Part shown: piece after piece, positions 6,966-15,634 of the stretch
Layout of the letters: each line of letters opens with the position of its first letter
Numbering within the stretch: position 1 is the first letter of the stretch
Virus record (IMG/VR): IMGVR_UViG_3300025872_000267
Location: 1-26,141 of that record
Source of the DNA: a virus
Direction: 5' to 3' (one strand)
DNA: 26,141 nucleotides
Program-made: the position numbers and the translations under genes
The notes under the pieces: model-generated
The model's database searches: none
What the model was told of the DNA's origin: nothing
Seen by the model: the letters and a program-made list of their open reading frames with translations, nothing else

Positions 6966-9900
6966 CACTTAAAATCATGGTTCCAGACCCAACAATTGGG
7001 CTTCCGCTTGACGATGTGCTGATGTCATAAGAAAGTTGGCATTCATCCACACCAGTGGAAGACAGCGCCAAAGTCCATGCTTGATTTGAACTTAACGCCA
7101 ACCATGAGTCAAGCGTACCTGTGCTGGGCGTTGTGCCACTGATTTTAGAAACTTTCACCCAATACGAATTGCCAATATTGGTCGTTGTTGGGCTGTACCA
7201 ACTTTTGTATGTTGCATAAGCCCCAGCGTTTGCTTTGGAATAAACCGTACCGTCAGTTCTAAACTGTAGTCCAGCTGTGGCCGTTCCACTTGCTGCATAT
7301 GCATATTTAACCAATGTTTGGTTTTGAAGTACGCCAGCAATCGTCAAATTAGCTTGGTTAATAGTGACATATAAACTTGATCCATCCCAGAGCAATTTAT
7401 TACCAGAGGCATCTCCAATGCTTAATTTATAAGCACCACCGGAATAACCTAGGAAAAACCCTACACCTGTGTCGTATGCTGTTTGACCACCTTTAATAAA
7501 ACCAGATGAGTCAATAGTAATGGTGCCTGCTGTGATGGTTCCAAGATTTGCCGAAATTGCCGACAAACTACCAACTTTCAACGCAGAAATATAGGGTAAT
7601 CCCCAAACAGTGTTTCCAGTTGATGGGCTGTAAATACCATCAATTTGGAAAATTGACTCACCGGCCACATAGGTGGGAACTGTTCCTTGCCATACTTCGC
7701 TGCCACCCCAAGTGTTATTTGGTGGGAAAGAAGTCGATCCAGATGTGGTGTACGTTGTTGGAGTGTTGTTTAGGGTCGATCCAGTAACTTTGGCGTAAGC
7801 AATTCTGGCAGAAGCTCCATCCGTACCGTTTGTGCCATTTGTGCCATTTGTTCCGTTAGTCCCATTAGTCCCGTTAGTGCCAGCCGCACCATAAGCCAGA
7901 ACAGAAGCAGTGGTCCAGTTAATTGTGCTGGTGGTACTGGTCGCGCTAGATGTCAGATTTACGGTTGCCCCCCAGAGCGTATATCCCGCCGATGGCGATG
8001 TACCGGGAGTCAGTGACCAACCAGATGGGGCAGCACCAAACGAATTGGTTGCCCATGTATATGTTGCAGTACCACTTGGTCCTGTTGGAATGGTTGCCGC
8101 CCATTGATAAACAACCACATTGACTGATTGCGTACCATTAGCACCATCAGTGCCATTAGTGCCATTAGTGCCGTTTGAACCAGCATATCCAACCACATAA
8201 GCGGTGCTGGTTCCCCACGTTACTGTGGATGTTGCCGTTGTAAGCTGATCAGAATAATTTTGATTGCAAGCGTACAGCGTCTGACCGGGCGATCCAGCTG
8301 ACGGGGTTTGCGTCCAACCATTCAGCGTACCGGGATTTGTATAGGTAGCCGTTGCCCATGTATATGTTGAGGTGCCGGACGGGAAAGTTGTCGGGGTTGA
8401 TGTGGCCCACTGATAGATTTCCAGCATCGCAGTGCGATAGCCGTTTGATCCATCTGTGCCGTTTGTACCGTTGGTTCCGTTGGTTCCGTTCGTGCCGTTC
8501 GTACCCGCAGCGCCCAATGCGTATGTGACAGCAGTTGTCCATGTCACTACAGAAGTCGCACTTGTTCCGGTGTCGCTATATGACTGAGTGCAGCCCCAAA
8601 GCGTTTGCCCAGCAACAGCAGAACCCGGCAATTGCGACCATCCATTAAGCGTTGGCGATGTAAATGAATTCGTCGCCCACGTATAAGTGGATGTCCCACT
8701 TGGGAAAGTAGTCGGAGCATTGACGGCCCATTGGTAAACCTCTAATTGAGCTGTTCTAGTGCCATTAGCTCCATCAGTTCCGTTTGTTCCGTTAGTGCCG
8801 TTTGTTCCATTCGACCCGGCATATCCAACAACATATGTGGCCGAGGTGCTCCACGTAACGATTGATGTGGCCGTCGTGTTGGTGTCTGCATAGGTAACAG
8901 AGCAGGCATACAACGCATATCCGGGCGTGGATGTTCCGGGCGTTACTGTCCAGCCATTAGGTGTTCCGGGTGCAGTGAATGTGCCGTTAGCCCAAGTGTA
9001 GGTTGATGTACCAGAAGGGAACGATGTTGGCGCAGTCGCCGCCCATTGGTAAACCTCAAGAAACGCTGTTCGGGTTCCATTTGATCCGGGTGGTCCAACA
9101 GTTCCCGTTGGTGCCCATGTCAATCCTGCGCTTGTAGCTGACAGCGTTGAAGTTGCTTGTTCATTGGCGACTTGGAACGCAAAATAATATGTTGCAGCAG
9201 GCAGGCTGATGTCGGCAAATTTAACTGTACTGCCTTGAGCAAATACTTGCGAATTGGATGCGGTTTGAATGCTCCAAACTTTCCAATCAGTTGAAGACGG
9301 GGACGCAACAGTCGTGTAAAACAAAGTAACTGTTGTGACCCGTCCAGTAGAAGGCATCACACAATTGAATGCAAACGTCGGGATCGTTGCTGACGGAGCT
9401 TGATCCGTTACCGTTGGCGCAACCAGCGCCGGGAAGTAATATGGGCTGGGCAATGAAGAATTCGGTGCCGGTGAGAATTGAGTGATGCTTGCATCGTCAT
9501 AAACAGCAGCGTTGTATTCAGAGCATTCAATTCGAGCACCAAGATTTCCATCAGGCGTAGAAGCCTCTTGTACCTTCATCACCCGGAACAGCTTGGAAGT
9601 CCAGCCATAAACCGAGTTGGTAATGCTAATAACGTCGCCTGCGTTTACTTGAATGCCGGGATAGGCAGTAGTAAACGAAACAATCAAGTCTTCCCGAGCT
9701 TGTTCAAGAATACGATTTGCTAAATATGTTGCTTGAACTGAATCGTTTACTAGGTCAAAAGTTGTGCTGTATTTATTGACCGGTTCATTTGGATACAGCA
9801 ATGATGGATTCAAAACAGCAATATCAAGAAACACATATTCCGGTTGATCTTTGTTTGATTTGAACGGAAAAGACGCCTCAACTTGATTAATTGATGACGA

Positions 9901-10962
9901 AAGGTCAGTGACACTGACACGAATCTCACCAATGATGTTTGAGTCATCAAATGAAAACGAGCTGGATTCTGCCTTGTTAATAATGGGCGACCATTGCCCT
10001 GTTGCGGCTTGATAGGCAAGCCAGCAATCGCAGGCTGTAAGAATCTTATCTACGTTATTGAGAACGGTCTCTCCGGTATTGATGACTCCATTTATGCGGT
10101 ATCGAGCTTGAGTGGCCGATCCACCACCAGAAGGCGTATACGGAATTGTTGCGTCAGAATAAGTATTTAATGCGGCACATTGCGTGGAGTTGACATTTGC
10201 GGCTGGAACTGCGCCGCCATAAACAGTGTTGGTCAAATAGTCATACAAAACATCACCGGGCTTGGCGGCTCCAGTGCTGTTCAAATAATGAGAGCATTTG
10301 AAAGTCAATGCCTGCAAATTTGTAGTGCCTGCGTCACGGTTATAGATCAGCTTGACAATGGCAAAAGCCAATCCATTCATTTGCCGACCAGTAGACGGCC
10401 ACCGCAGACTTGCATCAATGTCTGAGCCGCCCATCACGCTTGATGGGGCAGCTGCACCATTTGTGGATGTAATTACACCGGCAACCGTAGATGTATACAG
10501 ATTGATGTAGAGATTGCCGCTAATGGATGTATCTTCATTTCCTGCGCCATCTGTTAATTTGGTGACTTTTGTTCTGTCAGTGTTGTCAAAAGTTACGAGT
10601 CGATCACCGTAATAAAAAACACTTTGATCGTAAGAAAACTGTCCGTTAGCTGAGATGTTGCTAATCGCCAGCACGTAATACATCGTCTTTTGATCGGTAG
10701 ACAGCACCGCATCGACAAACGTGCCACCCAGCCACGCATCGCCATAAACAACTGGCAAACTGTTAGTGGAATTGGGCGGGATTTGCTGTCTTACGCCGGG
10801 ATCAGTTTGGTTTGGAGGCTGGCTTCCAAAGATGCGAGTCACCACATATGACAACGCAAAATTGACTGCCAATTGAACAACTGCACTGGCCGTGTAAGCG
10901 GCAGCAGCAGCTTGAAAAGTTGCACTGATAAATGTCGCCAGTGACATTTCCAAAATTGGCAT
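6949..10962 (-). CDS. J-type tail tip / host specificity protein with four repeats and collagen-like linkers
   Basis: This 1337-residue protein starts two bases after the upstream stop, with GAGGT about 6 bases before its ATG. Residues 15-47 are hydrophobic and Ala-rich, as in many tail-tip proteins that contact the tape measure or membrane. Residues about 60-520 carry the central-tail hub part: LPVVYGDAWLGG, GLAFAIVKLIYN, the ILTACDCWLAYQAATGQW module and the NAGDVISITN region are typical of J-like proteins. A fibronectin-like segment (about 530-615) follows. Four repeats starting near residues 631, 736, 843 and 945 each open with a VYQW/IYQW motif and end in GTNGTNG-type collagen-like runs. 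The C-terminal part (about 1045-1337) includes LSAISANLGTITAGTITI, familiar from the ends of lambda J-like proteins. It would form the tail tip that recognises the host. Confidence 0.9.
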   Translation of the reverse strand: MPILEMSLATFISATFQAAAAAYTASAVVQLAVNFALSYVVTRIFGSQPPNQTDPGVRQQIPPNSTNSLPVVYGDAWLGGTFVDAVLSTDQKTMYYVLAISNISANGQFSYDQSVFYYGDRLVTFDNTDRTKVTKLTDGAGNEDTSISGNLYINLYTSTVAGVITSTNGAAAPSSVMGGSDIDASLRWPSTGRQMNGLAFAIVKLIYNRDAGTTNLQALTFKCSHYLNSTGAAKPGDVLYDYLTNTVYGGAVPAANVNSTQCAALNTYSDATIPYTPSGGGSATQARYRINGVINTGETVLNNVDKILTACDCWLAYQAATGQWSPIINKAESSSFSFDDSNIIGEIRVSVTDLSSSINQVEASFPFKSNKDQPEYVFLDIAVLNPSLLYPNEPVNKYSTTFDLVNDSVQATYLANRILEQAREDLIVSFTTAYPGIQVNAGDVISITNSVYGWTSKLFRVMKVQEASTPDGNLGARIECSEYNAAVYDDASITQFSPAPNSSLPSPYYFPALVAPTVTDQAPSATIPTFAFNCVMPSTGRVTTVTLFYTTVASPSSTDWKVWSIQTASNSQVFAQGSTVKFADISLPAATYYFAFQVANEQATSTLSATSAGLTWAPTGTVGPPGSNGTRTAFLEVYQWAATAPTSFPSGTSTYTWANGTFTAPGTPNGWTVTPGTSTPGYALYACSVTYADTNTTATSIVTWSTSATYVVGYAGSNGTNGTNGTNGTDGANGTRTAQLEVYQWAVNAPTTFPSGTSTYTWATNSFTSPTLNGWSQLPGSAVAGQTLWGCTQSYSDTGTSATSVVTWTTAVTYALGAAGTNGTNGTNGTNGTNGTDGSNGYRTAMLEIYQWATSTPTTFPSGTSTYTWATATYTNPGTLNGWTQTPSAGSPGQTLYACNQNYSDQLTTATSTVTWGTSTAYVVGYAGSNGTNGTNGTDGANGTQSVNVVVYQWAATIPTGPSGTATYTWATNSFGAAPSGWSLTPGTSPSAGYTLWGATVNLTSSATSTTSTINWTTASVLAYGAAGTNGTNGTNGTNGTNGTNGTDGASARIAYAKVTGSTLNNTPTTYTTSGSTSFPPNNTWGGSEVWQGTVPTYVAGESIFQIDGIYSPSTGNTVWGLPYISALKVGSLSAISANLGTITAGTITIDSSGFIKGGQTAYDTGVGFFLGYSGGAYKLSIGDASGNKLLWDGSSLYVTINQANLTIAGVLQNQTLVKYAYAASGTATAGLQFRTDGTVYSKANAGAYATYKSWYSPTTTNIGNSYWVKVSKISGTTPSTGTLDSWLALSSNQAWTLALSSTGVDECQLSYDISTSSSGSPIVGSGTMILSVENGT
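7805..9072 (-). repeat. Four ~105-codon tandem repeats with Gly-Thr-Asn linkers inside the tail-tip gene
   Basis: Repeats begin at 9072, 8757, 8436 and 8130 on the minus strand, giving spacings of 105, 107 and 102 codons. The shared core is (L/V)(E/V)(V/I)YQWA, an (S)GT(S/A)TYTWA motif about 15 residues later, GW..TPG, then a TLWG or ALYAC segment and VTW. Each unit ends in a Gly-x-x run made mostly of GTN, with GSN, GTD and GAN. The units before repeats 2-4 and after repeat 4 vary in the number of GTN triplets. The first unit is preceded by only a short GPPGSNG. The nucleotide sequences differ between copies, so this is not a recent exact duplication. Confidence 0.9.
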
Positions 10963-10964
10963 AT

Positions 10965-11402
10965 TTACCTCACAAAAGTCGTTTCAATTGGCCTGAAGCC
11001 TTTTGATTCAAAGTTCATTCTTGGACTTGATTCCATCAGCGTCATGGACATGAAATCAGCTCTTCCAACATCAATCAATTCTTGTGCGTACTTTTGAAAT
11101 CCAAGAAACAGTTTCCCACCCGTCAAGCCACCTCGATGTTCAGGCCGCACCCACCACGCAAGCTCTTTTACCTGCCTAATTTCTGGAATCCATAAATTCG
11201 GGACAATAGCCGCAACAATGATTCCTTTGCCTTCTTCAATCAATACGAATCCGCGCCCAGCAATGATGGACATCAACAATTCTTCAATGTACTGTTGATT
11301 GTGTTTTGTCTTATCTTTGAACGCATCAATTGGACCTTCCAAGGCATAGCTTTGCATCATCTCAAAGCATTCGGCAAGATCAAATTTGTTTGCTTTTCTC
11401 AT
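10965..11402 (-). CDS. GNAT-like N-acetyltransferase-family protein in the tail module
   Basis: This 145-residue protein reads like a compact GNAT fold: an N-terminal MRKANKFDLAECFEMMQSYA helix, a central strand GFVLIEEGKGIIVAAIVP, then ELAWWVRPEHRGG followed by LTGGKLFLGFQKYAQELID. That places a basic/Gly-rich loop where acetyl-CoA binding motif A (R/Q-x-x-G-x-G/A) lies, although the spacing is not canonical. A C-terminal segment with FESKGFRPIETTFVR matches the usual beta-6/7 ending. GNAT-like genes beside tail-tip genes are known in other phages, but their substrate is usually undetermined. It overlaps the upstream gene by ATGA and lies 2 bp before the J-type gene. It could modify a virion or host protein, or be a non-catalytic structural adaptor. 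Confidence 0.7.
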   Translation of the reverse strand: MRKANKFDLAECFEMMQSYALEGPIDAFKDKTKHNQQYIEELLMSIIAGRGFVLIEEGKGIIVAAIVPNLWIPEIRQVKELAWWVRPEHRGGLTGGKLFLGFQKYAQELIDVGRADFMSMTLMESSPRMNFESKGFRPIETTFVR

Positions 11403-12061
11403 GGGTTTACATCAAGACTGCCGCCATCTTTCCATTCGCCACCATTGGTTCCGTTGGATACAGACCCCCCAGAAGGTGGAGAACCAAAGTCAAAGAATTG
11501 ATTGGATATGACACTCACTCGATTCATTGATACATCACCGGAATACACAGACTGCCAGCTTTTTTGATTGGTTTTCATCCCGGCAATTCGCTGCTCAAGA
11601 ACTTTGCGCATCGAGCAACAAGACACCGTACAGGTAGCAGTTCTTGTACGTGCTTGGTCATTCCAATCTTCTGTGATTGATACGTTGTTAATGATGCCGG
11701 TGTAACGCTTAAAGAACTGGGTCGTTGGCGTAGTAATGATCTGGTTGTCAGCGTCCAAAAAACCGCGCCACACTTCTACGGAACTTCCTTTGATGTCTGC
11801 ACTTAAAAGCAAAGACACATTGGCCGGATCAATTCCCACCAAAGCAATCAAAAGATCATCAGAAGATGCTTTGATGTCTTGCTGTACATCTCCCAACGAC
11901 AAGAACGATCCCATGCCGTTAAAGGTAATACCGCTAACCGTTATGTTGCCAGCAGCATTGCAAAACGTATAAGTTGTTGGAGATGTCCTGCCAACAATCA
12001 TCCTGATAAATTCAGCTTGTCGGATGTTCGCGCTAGACAGCGCATTCATTGTTGTGCTCAT
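11399..12061 (-). CDS. Minor tail / baseplate-hub protein
   Basis: I take ATG 12061 as the start (MSTTMNALSSANIRQAEFIR, 220 aa). It forms an ATGA overlap with the upstream stop, while the longer reading to 12100 would lie inside the previous gene. The mid part, ADIKGSSVEVWRGFLDADNQ followed by FKRYTGIINNVSITEDW, and the later KSWQSVYSGDVSMNRVSVIS segment resemble minor tail proteins found between the tape measure and tip protein in lambda-like siphoviruses. The lambda L-type position (between tape measure and J) supports a hub role. Several Cys residues occur around 155-165 (TCTVSCCS), as in metal-binding hub proteins, though a cluster is not certain. Gene order is tape measure, 216-aa protein, this protein, GNAT-like protein, J-type tip. 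Confidence 0.75.
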   Translation of the reverse strand: MSTTMNALSSANIRQAEFIRMIVGRTSPTTYTFCNAAGNITVSGITFNGMGSFLSLGDVQQDIKASSDDLLIALVGIDPANVSLLLSADIKGSSVEVWRGFLDADNQIITTPTTQFFKRYTGIINNVSITEDWNDQARTRTATCTVSCCSMRKVLEQRIAGMKTNQKSWQSVYSGDVSMNRVSVISNQFFDFGSPPSGGSVSNGTNGGEWKDGGSLDVNP

Positions 12062-12708
12062 GGCGCGACATTCTCCCGAAACACAAACGGACCATCCCAA
12101 GCGACAAATGCGCCGCTAGTCATGGGCGTCAGCGTATACGTTGGGCATTGCTCTGCATACACAGGAAAGTACACCGCAGACCCAACCGCAGTCAATGTGC
12201 CTGTTGAGGGAGTTCCAATTACAGGTCGATGGATGCCTACGCTGATTGTTGATCCCGAGCCTCTCAGAACTTGCGCCGTGACTTTGTAGACATAGTTGCC
12301 AAGCTGCAAGAAGTCGCCAGCAGCAAAAACCACCGTTGTGGATGCCACCGCAGGAAGATTACCAATAGTCAAAGTTTGCGAATTGGTTGGCGGCACAGAT
12401 GCCAATGTCAGCGCAGCAGCCTGTACGCTTGTCAAACCGCCTTTGTACTCAGTGAACCACGACAATGTTGATCCGCTAAATGTGATGTTCTGAGCGTACT
12501 CACGATCTGAGTTGTCAATGGATTGGATTACATCTCGCACTTGCGGGTAATACAAGAAGTTGTGAGGCGTAATCGTAAAGACCCAAGGCACCGCATTTAG
12601 ATAGCCTGCCGTGCGAACTTGTCCACCACGACTTACCTGTTCACCAACAACCCGGCGATTGTTTACCGTCATTGATTGCTGGATGTTGACGATTGTTTGG
12701 AATGACAT
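12058..12708 (-). CDS. Minor tail protein downstream of the tape measure (distal-tail position)
   Basis: This 216-residue protein begins MSFQTIVNIQQSMTVNNRRV directly after the tape-measure stop and ends in an ATGA overlap with the next gene. The N-terminal part, with GEQVSRGGQVRTAGY and VPWVFTITPHNFLYY, is beta-rich. The middle has an inserted beta domain (TLTIGNLPAVASTTVVFAAG) and the end reads YTLTPMTSGAFVAWDGPFVF. The gene sits where distal tail proteins or lambda M-type minor tail proteins lie, so it probably forms the ring joining the tail tube to the tip. I do not recognise a family beyond this positional reasoning. Confidence 0.72.
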   Translation of the reverse strand: MSFQTIVNIQQSMTVNNRRVVGEQVSRGGQVRTAGYLNAVPWVFTITPHNFLYYPQVRDVIQSIDNSDREYAQNITFSGSTLSWFTEYKGGLTSVQAAALTLASVPPTNSQTLTIGNLPAVASTTVVFAAGDFLQLGNYVYKVTAQVLRGSGSTISVGIHRPVIGTPSTGTLTAVGSAVYFPVYAEQCPTYTLTPMTSGAFVAWDGPFVFRENVAP

Positions 12709-15147
12709 TTAGGCCCTCCCGCGGCCAACGGCCAGACTCTTTTGAGCGTAAGCATTTGCAGCCCAGACAGCATTTGGAGAAGACATCAGACGCTGTTCAA
12801 ACGATTTGGTATCAATGGCGTTGATGTAGTTATTTGTAATATTTGTCACGCCACCCATCGAGGCCAGTTGATTGTTTGGAATGATCGTGCCTGCTGTGCG
12901 TGGAATGAACAATTCAGGACCTCGTTCGCCAACTAGCGACAATCTATTGGCCGCAACACTTCCACCATTAGCGTGTGGTTCTGCCCAATTTGTCGGAGCA
13001 GTTCCGGGCGCATAGACATTACCGCTAGAACCAAATAAAGCAGATCCAAGAAACTTGAAAATTGCAAGAGCTTGCGATTTCATTTGTATCAAAAGCATAT
13101 CTTGAATAATGCTTCGAGCAAGATCTTTGAATGACAATTTACCAGTGCGAACAAAGTTTTCAAGTGCTTGAGACAAATTGTTCCAAACACTATCTGATAT
13201 TTCTTTAATTCTTGTCAATGAATCCGCAGTTGCTGCCAAACCTTTTTCCATTTCTCTTTGTCCAATAAGTCTTTGAATTGCATTTTCCTTGTCAAGATCA
13301 CTTATTGATGCTTTTTTAATCTCTTCAATTTTTTCAAGATATTTCAAATCAATCATTGCAGCATTAGTTTGCTGCTCTGTATAAAACAAACTTTCTTTTT
13401 GAAATTGCACTTTCTTGCGTTCTTTTTCTAATGAAATATCTGTTGCATTTGCTTCATTTATAACCGCTTTTAACTGAGCGTCAACAAATGCATTAAGCGC
13501 ACCTTCATCTTCATCAAGTTGCTTTCTCCATTCTTCCTGTGCAGTACGTAAATCTGCTTCACGCTTGCGATTTAAATCTCGCACTTTTACATCTAAATCA
13601 CGAAGAATTTTTAATTGATCTTCTTCGTATTTTTCTGCATTTTGTTTTGCAAAAACACCAGCTTCTTGAGCATTCTTTTTATCAAGTTCTAATTTAAGAA
13701 TTGCAAGTTTTTCATCAGCATCAAGTTTTAATTTGCCAATTTCATCGACATTACGTTTTTCAAATTCATATTTATTTTGTACTTCTAATTTTGAATATTC
13801 CAATGCAAGATCAAGACGTTTTTGTCCATTTTTTGCTTCGTCATTAATTCTGTCAGTTTCATTTTTCTTTAGCAGAATAGCTCTATTGCGAAGAAGAATT
13901 TGTTCATTTAAGACATCTGCTTTTTGTTGTTGTTCAGCTATTTTTGCATCAAAAAATGCTGCATTTGCACTTGGTCGTGCCTTTGCTTTTTGATAATCTT
14001 CAATTTGCTTTTGTACAGAACGCAACTTATCTTCAAGAGTAGTTTCTCGTCCAATACCAAGCATGGCATCCCATGCAGCAGAGGCAGATTCTTTAAGAGC
14101 ATTCCAAGATTTTTCAAGAATTCCTAATTCTCTTGTTTGTCCTTGAACTGAAGTATTAAAAGCATCCGCAGCAATTTTGGCAGATTCTTGAAGTTTGCCT
14201 TGCTTTTCCAAAGTTTCAATCTGTTTATATTGGGCAAGAGTCAAGAAATGATATTGATCATTAAGTCGCTTGGCGGAAGCCGCGGTGCCATCAAAAGCCG
14301 GAATCAGAGCTTTGGCAACTTCTTTTGATGTTTGACCCGTCAACTTTGATACATTCAAAATTGCTTGGGCAACAGAATCCATTGATTGACTAGTGAATTG
14401 ACCAGAAGACACCAGTTGAAATAACACTTCTTTTGTATCGCCAATTGATACATTGACATTTTTACTAATTACATTTGCCATGCGCTGAAAACTATCAGCA
14501 GTAATTTTGGCGTAATTATTTGTAAGAATTAAATCGTCTCTAAGTTTTGCAGATTCCATCGATCCTTTGTAAAACGCAATCGCCAATGTTCCAACTGTTG
14601 TGACCAATGCAGTCAATGCAACATTTACAGGCGTAATGAATCCACCAAGGATTCGGAACATATTGGTGAAGCCGCCCATCTGATCTTTTAATTGACCACC
14701 TTGCTGGAGCAAAGCAATCATTGCGTTTTGACCAGATGCGATCTGAGTAACAAGGTCGGTTGTTTGATATGTAAGGGCCAGACGCTGCTGCTCTGTCAAA
14801 CCACCAGTTGCGGCAACCTTGCTTTTTGCGGCTATGTCATCATAAGCCTTGGCTTGCTCACGAAGCCTTGCAATAACCGCTTGTCCTCCTTCACTTGAAG
14901 CAAGATTTTTATATCTGCCACTTTGTAATTCACGTTCAAGTTGAGTTACTCGGGTTATTGTTTTACCGTAATCTTCAGTAGCATATTTAAGAGTTTGAAT
15001 CTCTTTTTCTGCCGAGCGCATTTCACGCGCAATTGAATTTTTAAGTTTATTGGCTTCAAGAGCAACATTTGTTGCACCAGAAGTAAAACCTGCCGAATTT
15101 AATGCGGCTTGAACTTCAAGTTTTGCAATGGTTTGTGACTTAGCCAT
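12709..15147 (-). CDS. Tail tape measure protein
   Basis: This 812-residue protein is the largest helical protein in the window. Residues 1-60 are a charged N-terminal helix. The QQRLALTYQTTDLVTQIASG and GQLKDQMGGF segments (about 120-160) are typical of TMP_2-type tape measures. A hydrophobic stretch at about 166-194 could enter a membrane. A long Lys/Glu/Gln-rich coiled coil covers roughly residues 375-630. The C-terminus has IQDMLLIQMKSQALAIF and LSLVGERGPELFIPR followed by GTIIPNNQL, a familiar lambda-family tape-measure ending. At about 1.5 angstrom per residue, the family rule predicts a tail near 120 nm. It overlaps the gp10-like gene by 8 bp. The central coding region is AT-rich, as expected from Lys/Glu/Ile codons. 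Confidence 0.93.
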   Translation of the reverse strand: MAKSQTIAKLEVQAALNSAGFTSGATNVALEANKLKNSIAREMRSAEKEIQTLKYATEDYGKTITRVTQLERELQSGRYKNLASSEGGQAVIARLREQAKAYDDIAAKSKVAATGGLTEQQRLALTYQTTDLVTQIASGQNAMIALLQQGGQLKDQMGGFTNMFRILGGFITPVNVALTALVTTVGTLAIAFYKGSMESAKLRDDLILTNNYAKITADSFQRMANVISKNVNVSIGDTKEVLFQLVSSGQFTSQSMDSVAQAILNVSKLTGQTSKEVAKALIPAFDGTAASAKRLNDQYHFLTLAQYKQIETLEKQGKLQESAKIAADAFNTSVQGQTRELGILEKSWNALKESASAAWDAMLGIGRETTLEDKLRSVQKQIEDYQKAKARPSANAAFFDAKIAEQQQKADVLNEQILLRNRAILLKKNETDRINDEAKNGQKRLDLALEYSKLEVQNKYEFEKRNVDEIGKLKLDADEKLAILKLELDKKNAQEAGVFAKQNAEKYEEDQLKILRDLDVKVRDLNRKREADLRTAQEEWRKQLDEDEGALNAFVDAQLKAVINEANATDISLEKERKKVQFQKESLFYTEQQTNAAMIDLKYLEKIEEIKKASISDLDKENAIQRLIGQREMEKGLAATADSLTRIKEISDSVWNNLSQALENFVRTGKLSFKDLARSIIQDMLLIQMKSQALAIFKFLGSALFGSSGNVYAPGTAPTNWAEPHANGGSVAANRLSLVGERGPELFIPRTAGTIIPNNQLASMGGVTNITNNYINAIDTKSFEQRLMSSPNAVWAANAYAQKSLAVGRGRA

Positions 15148-15634
15148 TTTTCTTCTTTCTGTTCATTTTGTTTGTGTAAGCAAACACCAATTCCGTTAAT
15201 TCATCTCGAAGAATATCAATAACTTTAATTGCGTTATAAGCCAAAGCTGGCCGCAGAAATGGTTTTGCATCACGTCTAGAGGTGCCAAATTCATTAGCCA
15301 ATGACACGGCGCTTTTCTTGACAGAAACGGAGCCAACAGCGATATCGGCAGGCTTAAAGTAAACTGACTCTTGATCAGAACTGTTTGGCAACCTTGCATT
15401 GAGCCGAATCGTGTCCTTCATGTGGATCGGACGATAAGCGTCTCGCGGCTTTTCGTTGTCCACTGGGGCCATCATCAAGGCCGTCTCGTATACGGGCACC
15501 ATGGCTCGTTTAAGGGCCTTTACGGCGGTCTGCTGGACCATTGTGTCCACAGGAAATTCTTTTGCCAGCGCAAGCATTAATTGCTCAAGCTCATCAAAGC
15601 CTTCTTCGCTCCATGTGAAATCATGCTCAAACAT
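15140..15634 (-). CDS. HK97 gp10-like tail/neck protein
   Basis: This 164-residue protein matches the HK97 gp10-like pattern: an N-terminal helical part with ALKRAMVPVYETALMMAPVD, a short basic DAYRPIHMKDTIRLNAR segment, a core of VYFKPADIAVGSVSVKK, then LANEFGTSRRDAKPFLRPAL and a final helix. The EFGTS and PFLRPA motifs are the most telling. In HK97-like phages this gene usually lies before the tail tube genes. Here it follows the G/GT chaperones and precedes the tape measure. It overlaps the frameshifted reading of the chaperone by 8 bp and the tape measure by 8 bp, suggesting coupled translation. Confidence 0.85.
   Translation of the reverse strand: MFEHDFTWSEEGFDELEQLMLALAKEFPVDTMVQQTAVKALKRAMVPVYETALMMAPVDNEKPRDAYRPIHMKDTIRLNARLPNSSDQESVYFKPADIAVGSVSVKKSAVSLANEFGTSRRDAKPFLRPALAYNAIKVIDILRDELTELVFAYTNKMNRKKKNG

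Noticed and set aside
7820-8815. CRISPR-like or satellite repeats suggested by the periodic short motifs
   Set aside because: The repeats are in frame, encode Gly-Thr-Asn triplets and differ in sequence. There are no spacer-like unique segments of constant length.
12062-12100. Longer start at 12100 for the hub protein
   Set aside because: ATG 12061 forms an ATGA overlap with the preceding stop, as most genes here do.
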